Assembly: GCA_016177515.1 (NCBI GenBank) | Contig: JACOUZ010000193.1 | Coordinates: forward strand, 1-6,147 | Source of the DNA: Acidobacteriota bacterium | GTDB taxonomy: Bacteria; Acidobacteriota; Polarisedimenticolia; Gp22-AA2 | Direction of reading: 5' to 3' | Length of the DNA: 6,147 nt | The notes under the pieces: generated by a model | Seen by the model: only the letters and a program-made list of their open reading frames with translations | Databases searched by the model: none | Told to the model about the DNA's origin: nothing | Program-made: the position numbers and the translations under genes | Part shown: piece after piece, positions 6,101 to 6,147 of the stretch | How positions within the stretch are numbered: position 1 is the stretch's first letter | Layout of the letters: each line of letters opens with the position of its first letter

Positions 6101-6147
6101 GTGTCTTCAAGCGCGTCCAGGCGGCGGTTGCCGTTGGTGTCTTCGAA
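178..6147 (-). CDS. Giant modular secreted protein with thrombospondin type 3 repeats, jelly-roll, Ig-like and FN3-like domains (N-terminus missing)
   Basis: The frame runs without a stop from the window edge to TAG at 178-180, giving 1,989 residues. A GTG at 6049-6051 could be taken as a start, but 32 further in-frame codons upstream encode protein-like sequence (two DTNGN loops, then YALVVAGPV), so the true start lies beyond the window. The protein is rich in Asp, Gly, Cys and Thr and poor in Lys. It consists of beta-sandwich modules separated by Asp/Asn calcium-type loops, with thrombospondin type 3 repeats at residues about 908-1195. Many Cys in small spaced clusters imply folding in an oxidising, extracytoplasmic place. 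I see no transmembrane segment, no HExxH, no GTSMA-type serine and no LPXTG, PEP-CTERM or Por-type ending; it ends APINCP. It may be an adhesin, a matrix protein or the non-catalytic tail of a secreted enzyme. Function is unknown. The gene stands alone here and is followed by its own terminator. Confidence 0.93.
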   Translation of the reverse strand, partial: FEDTNGNRRLDALEDTNGNGLLDLGGQTYALVVAGPVILAEAAPAQGPSAFPASSISLNKIRYFCSDSAVASIYDSTAGAGTTRSIDSTKFSVKNAAGATVDTEVSISFAAGATAGVTTSAGVPVRLSSTPVANNGILEADTGMQVLATYAPAGQAAVSAGAQVFCSPNFIPGFFAILGNNAIGEQFSIGNGCDNDEFLDAGETLTYGIALSNRGRGLIGGDNYPDVTATLTPSGPGAAAIRVLDSPRDIGRIPPSATNGVFFHVFVDPAAANALPVASRQVTMTLTLASTGTDQALSRQSYAFPHVINADRETKSYSTDHPAGGREVRDLNRNLVIDRPDVVDPFKLFVLPDEDKTFSSMFVPGTAGGLVTNTLGEDLNNNGVLDTATEMDIIPNGVLDRGILFAGSGPSSGDRVPWHFDNTSGGFVPVRHPGSTAFGISANPMWEYKTSGLCGFQTSLGGVYGIWHTGDGVASTPGAGATACDNHAIPNNAATEARAELTFDVLHSPIIAKVNQAADSRGFSHGVEFQRLGANLNLQVTNAAYFGGGINIDNDLDTDSTNCFLCQQLDTYYTRRAGGASYNVFALSSTAQYFSTGQGIDPASSTPLQRTWGPLIDPNGGTPFDGGGESGFSGFTQNTNPDSLSPIPQAPPDLLKFPLPGAPVPGVCTGGPTPGGPCQSGADCGTGGTCTLEGITIAGPVRNFDATLVGYEGGFASEDLAGTAAPENAFFFNPGKAGTRWGIGIGFYSIESTGLVADYGFGVDDVVFEWDEFHPVDEGAFVPAHTPACSRFGSAGQPAGGQCATIAVDRTDVYECEESVVITVVDPKLAPGTPSVQVMIVTDSDSIQFSTIRFSVLTPNAKRYTLPAVPGETGLFRGSVPFSTSASTPNNVFTNPGTDGQFIVYYLDSGCDGDRDGQVAESLFDNLDGDGVNAAVDNCPFTYNPLQEDGDGDGVGNLCDNCVSVANADQLDEGSNDNVGDACDYDDLDGDGVANPADNCPDLYNPMPFGETSQVGRCIFTPVAPATPCLVNTDCGTGGVCDLSRGIECASATGDLDGDGQVDASDNCVLAGNGNQKDSDLDGIGDACDGDCLGISLVRICSNAPGTSCTDDTQCPGGFCQTATRHSPSVDCATTNDDADVDGVEDAIDNCANIYNQVIIPNTTRQRDTDRDGLGDACDPAGSSDDDFNGVPDDLVTFQGSIACRVLPLANYAVLGSSYIDLDGDLDVFPDTGETGRVTVTVKNIGRALTDAKFTLVSSDPDVGCITKPTLSLPAFAAGATVTLGSLAPSPDGFEFRASDTLQAVPLQEAPKVTLCLSVVANETLGTVAPICFNLLADLDFPALTQQFIAGPDGLFGTSDDGTLLETFDLDRDGDGKFTVNDSFRSTDDGTGLTSHGFYQRGGLVGNTLDVVGSTPCGGFTEPAAGNPGCILDPDFPMDWHYHCAPNATNCPNTESGGGVAGTSGCAGGCSYATPVNGQLAFTPPNSLHMGAHFDLSDSAAGDTTHFRALQAFVTAPINLALFPRVGDLELSMYHIADTMAAGTGVSGPLGTLCLDCGDVQVQVDLDAEPASDVWGTWDKLVPFQNVYDYKMGAYTQYSAGYYCRFTPIDTGSAPPAPRGVHETMCFPSGAWASCGSVRGTTPASTFKCPGPGVVDPSGIGVWVQTKFNLAGFLGQRIRVRWIGTSWMFDATSESYFEVGGGWATTTADDGWWLDNIQVTGVITGQRSLLPDPGPIPPTACPVNAADICDENMASTDKGTTPQLTIKNLAGSAIYTDGLACNTAIGQSVLVSASGSSLPGGCTDGAAQFRFSKNGSLVQDWSSKSVYQDAPAGDATYTVQVRCSSDFSCTSQTGATVSVDFLPCDGSDIALSVSHDRASGVTTLTWPSGPQTAPFAGYDVFRGAQVDNGLTGLPAQVPDSALATLAPLSCNLAQVLPIGTTMSATTSELTPANTAHYFLVGHRDTRPGVRTKLGPGVINTIRVAPINCP
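181..555 (-). other. C-terminal FN3-like domain
   Basis: Residues about 1865-1989. DIALSVSHDRASGVTTLTWP is followed by FAGYDVFRGAQVDNG, a Ser/Thr-rich segment and NTAHYFLVGHRDTRPG. The order (V-T-L-T-W, then G-Y-x-V-[FY]-R, then a late H-Y-F-L-V strand) is the FN3 pattern. Here it ends the protein at APINCP with no anchor, sorting domain or basic tail. FN3 domains in secreted bacterial proteins are usually spacers or binding modules. Confidence 0.6.
556..927 (-). other. Ig-like/PKD-like domain
   Basis: Residues about 1741-1864. After CPVNAADICDENM there are beta-strand segments LTIKNLAGSAIYTDG, then SVLVSASGSSLPGGC, AQFRFSKNGSLVQDWSS, ATYTVQVRCSSDFSC and GATVSVDFLPC. The layout (S-A-S-G, a [LF]-x-[YF]-x-F-x-x-[ND]-G strand, then Y-T-V-x-V-x-C) is that of Ig/PKD-type sandwiches. 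Several Cys (GGC, RC, FSC, LPC) may form disulfides. It links the jelly-roll to the C-terminal FN3-like domain. Confidence 0.5.
985..1971 (-). other. Large Cys/Trp-rich jelly-roll-like domain, copy 2
   Basis: Residues about 1393-1721. Distinctive segments in order: SHGFYQRGG; DWHYHCAPNATNC; a Gly-Cys stretch (GCAGGC); PPNSLHMGAHFDLSDS; DTTHFRALQAFVTAPINL; DLELSMYHIAD; LCLDCGDVQVQVDLDAEP; WDKLVPFQNVYDYKMG; PRGVHETMCFPSGAWASCG; FNLAGFLGQRIRVRWIGTSW; and DDGWWLDNIQVTG. The last two are the closing strands of jelly-roll/MAM-like sandwich domains, as in immune-inhibitor-A-type accessory regions, where W-[ILV]-D-[DN]-[IV] is typical. The roughly 200 residues before them are not a family I can name. 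HETMC is not an HExxH zinc site. A binding role is possible but unproven. Confidence 0.5.
2002..2037 (-). other. Canonical EF-type calcium loop
   Basis: Residues 1371-1382 read DRDGDGKFTVND: Asp at 1, 3 and 5, Gly at 6, a hydrophobic residue at 8 and Asp at 12. This is a complete EF-hand/dockerin-type 12-residue loop with Asp in place of the usual Glu at position 12. Only one such loop is present, so it is not a dockerin domain, which carries two. It links the second N-x-G sandwich to the second jelly-roll-like domain. Confidence 0.72.
2125..2493 (-). other. 'D-x-G-E ... N-x-G' beta-sandwich module, copy 2
   Basis: Residues about 1219-1341. YIDLDGDLDVFPDTGETGR is followed by VTVTVKNIGRALTDAKFTL, repeating the acidic-loop, GET, then N-x-G layout of the module at 5278-5589. 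Further strands include VTLGSLAPSPDGFEF and VTLCLSVVANETLG. Two Cys (CITKP and CLSVV or PICFN) may pair. It sits immediately after the thrombospondin type 3-like array and before an EF-type loop, the same order as in copy 1. Confidence 0.58.
2788..2847 (-). repeat. Four-Cys motif, copy 3 (C-x7-C-x5-C-x4-C)
   Basis: Residues 1101-1120, reading CSNAPGTSCTDDTQCPGGFC. It is the shortest copy but keeps the C-x5-C-x(4-5)-C core of the other two. It lies between two thrombospondin type 3-like repeats, after SDLDGIGDACDGDC and before the NDDADVDGVEDAIDNC unit. Confidence 0.68.
3025..3096 (-). repeat. Four-Cys motif, copy 2 (C-x10-C-x5-C-x5-C)
   Basis: Residues 1018-1041, inside the thrombospondin type 3-like array. 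The second half, CLVNTDCGTGGVC, is close to CQSGADCGTGGTC of copy 1. It follows the DNCPDLYNP half-repeat and precedes DLDGDGQVDASDNC, so it splits one repeat from the next. Confidence 0.7.
3427..3726 (-). other. Y-x-C beta-sandwich module, copy B
   Basis: Residues about 808-907. It opens VDRTDVYECEESVVITVVD, parallel to LNKIRYFCSDSAVASIYDS of copy A: [LV]-[ND]-[KR]-x-x-Y-x-C-x-[DE]-S-x-V, then D. It goes on with VMIVTDSDSIQFSTIRFSV, then GETGLFRGSVPFSTSA and a closing QFIVYYLDSG strand. The 'E-T-G-x-F-x-G-x-[VI]-P' segment is common in sandwich modules of giant secreted bacterial proteins. It leads directly into the thrombospondin type 3-like repeats. Confidence 0.5.
3829..4944 (-). other. 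Large Gly/aromatic-rich jelly-roll-like domain, copy 1
   Basis: Residues about 402-773. It contains VPWHFDNTSGGFVPV near the start, then WEYKTSGLCGFQTSLGG and VYGIWHTGDG, a paired-Cys segment NCFLCQQLDTYYTRR, and a proline-rich stretch (about residues 640-665). It closes with WGIGIGFYSIES and YGFGVDDVVFEWDEF. An opening F-D-x-x-x-G-G-F and a closing G-[hydrophobic]-D-D-V-x-F are hallmarks of jelly-roll/concanavalin-like sandwich domains (for example MAM-like and immune-inhibitor-A-type accessory domains), often used for carbohydrate or protein binding. A four-Cys motif (4078-4146) is inserted near its C-terminal third. No catalytic residues can be named, and the exact family is unknown to me. 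Confidence 0.45.
4078..4146 (-). repeat. Four-Cys motif, copy 1 (C-x9-C-x5-C-x5-C)
   Basis: Residues 668-690. The Cys-Gly-Pro-rich segment reads C-TGGPTPGGP-C-QSGAD-C-GTGGT-C. Two related motifs lie at 3025-3096 and 2788-2847. The even Cys number and Gly/Pro content suggest a small two-disulfide knob. Such motifs recur in large secreted proteins of several high-GC Gram-negative lineages. Function is unknown. Confidence 0.7.
4972..5160 (-). other. Asp/Asn-rich calcium-type loops between domains
   Basis: Two loops are visible. One is DLNRNLVIDRPD (5125-5160, residues 330-341), with acidic or amide residues at positions 1, 3, 5, 9 and 12. The other is EDLNNNGVLDTATEMD (4972-5019, residues 377-392). 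The spacing D-x-N-x-N-x-x-[IL]-D is that of EF-hand/thrombospondin-type calcium loops. They sit between the first N-x-G sandwich and the first jelly-roll-like domain, where they may rigidify the linker. Calcium binding is inferred. Confidence 0.6.
5278..5589 (-). other. 'D-x-G-E ... N-x-G' beta-sandwich module, copy 1
   Basis: Residues about 187-290. An acidic loop GNGCDNDEFLDAGETLTYG is followed by IALSNRGRG, a spacing (D..L/F-D-x-G-E-T, then about 7 residues, then N-x-G) familiar from CARDB-like and DUF11-like sandwich domains that follow calcium-type loops in bacterial surface proteins. It then has VTATLTPSGPG, an IPPSATNGVFFHVFV segment and a final VTMTLTLAS strand. The acidic loop probably binds a metal ion; family assignment is by pattern only. 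Confidence 0.55.
5638..5976 (-). other. Y-x-C beta-sandwich module, copy A (domain of the giant protein)
   Basis: Residues about 58-170. It opens with LNKIRYFCSDSAVASIYDS and continues as alternating hydrophobic residues typical of beta strands. It later has a GVPVRLSSTPVANNGI segment, a strand reading MQVLATYAP, and a closing Cys in VFCSPNF. The first and last Cys could form a disulfide. The opening pattern matches a later module (3427-3726), so the two look like diverged copies. I recall no named family with certainty; it resembles invasin/Ig-like sandwich modules of large surface proteins. Confidence 0.5.
6079..6147 (-). repeat. Tandem pair of Asp/Asn calcium-type loops at the window edge
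   Basis: Two in-register copies of E-D-T-N-G-N-x-x-L-D are encoded, 12 codons apart. At DNA level gttgccgttggtgtcttc (6127-6144) and gttgccgttcgtgtcttc (6091-6108) differ at one base in 18. Asp at position 1 and Asn at 3 and 5 match the ligand spacing of EF-hand and thrombospondin type 3 loops, so calcium binding is likely but inferred. The next residues, YALVVAGPV, resemble the last strand of a beta-sandwich. The pair lies upstream of the GTG at 6051 and shows that codon is internal. Confidence 0.75.

Overview
The window is GC-rich and is almost entirely filled by one very large minus-strand gene. It encodes at least 1,989 residues and reads from the right edge (6147) to a TAG stop at 178-180. 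The frame is still open at the right edge, with no stop and no convincing start site, so this is the C-terminal part of an even larger protein. The beginning of the gene lies outside the window. The many other open frames on both strands are low-complexity Ala/Arg/Pro/Val-rich shadows of this high-GC gene.

The protein is a multi-modular, cysteine-rich, Ca-loop-rich extracellular or surface protein. In protein order (residue 1 = codon 6145-6147) it holds: two Asp/Asn calcium-type loops (1-23); a beta-sandwich module with a Y-x-C signature (58-170); a 'D-x-G-E ... N-x-G' beta-sandwich (187-290); Asp/Asn loops (330-341, 377-392); a large Trp/Gly-rich jelly-roll-like domain carrying a four-Cys insert (402-773); a second Y-x-C module (808-907); thrombospondin type 3-like repeats interrupted by two four-Cys inserts (908-1195); a second 'GE ... 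N-x-G' sandwich (1219-1341); a canonical EF-type loop (1371-1382); a second jelly-roll-like domain ending DDGWWLDN (1393-1721); an Ig-like domain (1741-1864); and an FN3-like C-terminal domain (1865-1989). No catalytic motif (HExxH, subtilisin GTSMA) and no C-terminal sorting signal or membrane anchor is visible. An enzymatic domain, if present, must lie in the missing N-terminal part.

Beyond the stop codon, a strong intrinsic terminator (125-153) closes the transcription unit: a 9-bp GC stem, a UUCG loop and a T6 tract. The last 124 bases on the left hold no gene I can support.

Organism: the very high G+C with GC-rich third positions, the giant secreted protein with thrombospondin type 3 repeats, and the short C-x(7-10)-C-x5-C-x(4-5)-C motifs resemble proteins of uncultured Acidobacteriota, Myxococcota/Desulfobacterota-like or Eisenbacteria-like lineages. 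This is an impression from protein style, not a placement. I see no mobile element, CRISPR array, RNA gene or defence system. What is interesting is the protein architecture: a duplicated cassette and large domains I cannot assign to a named family.
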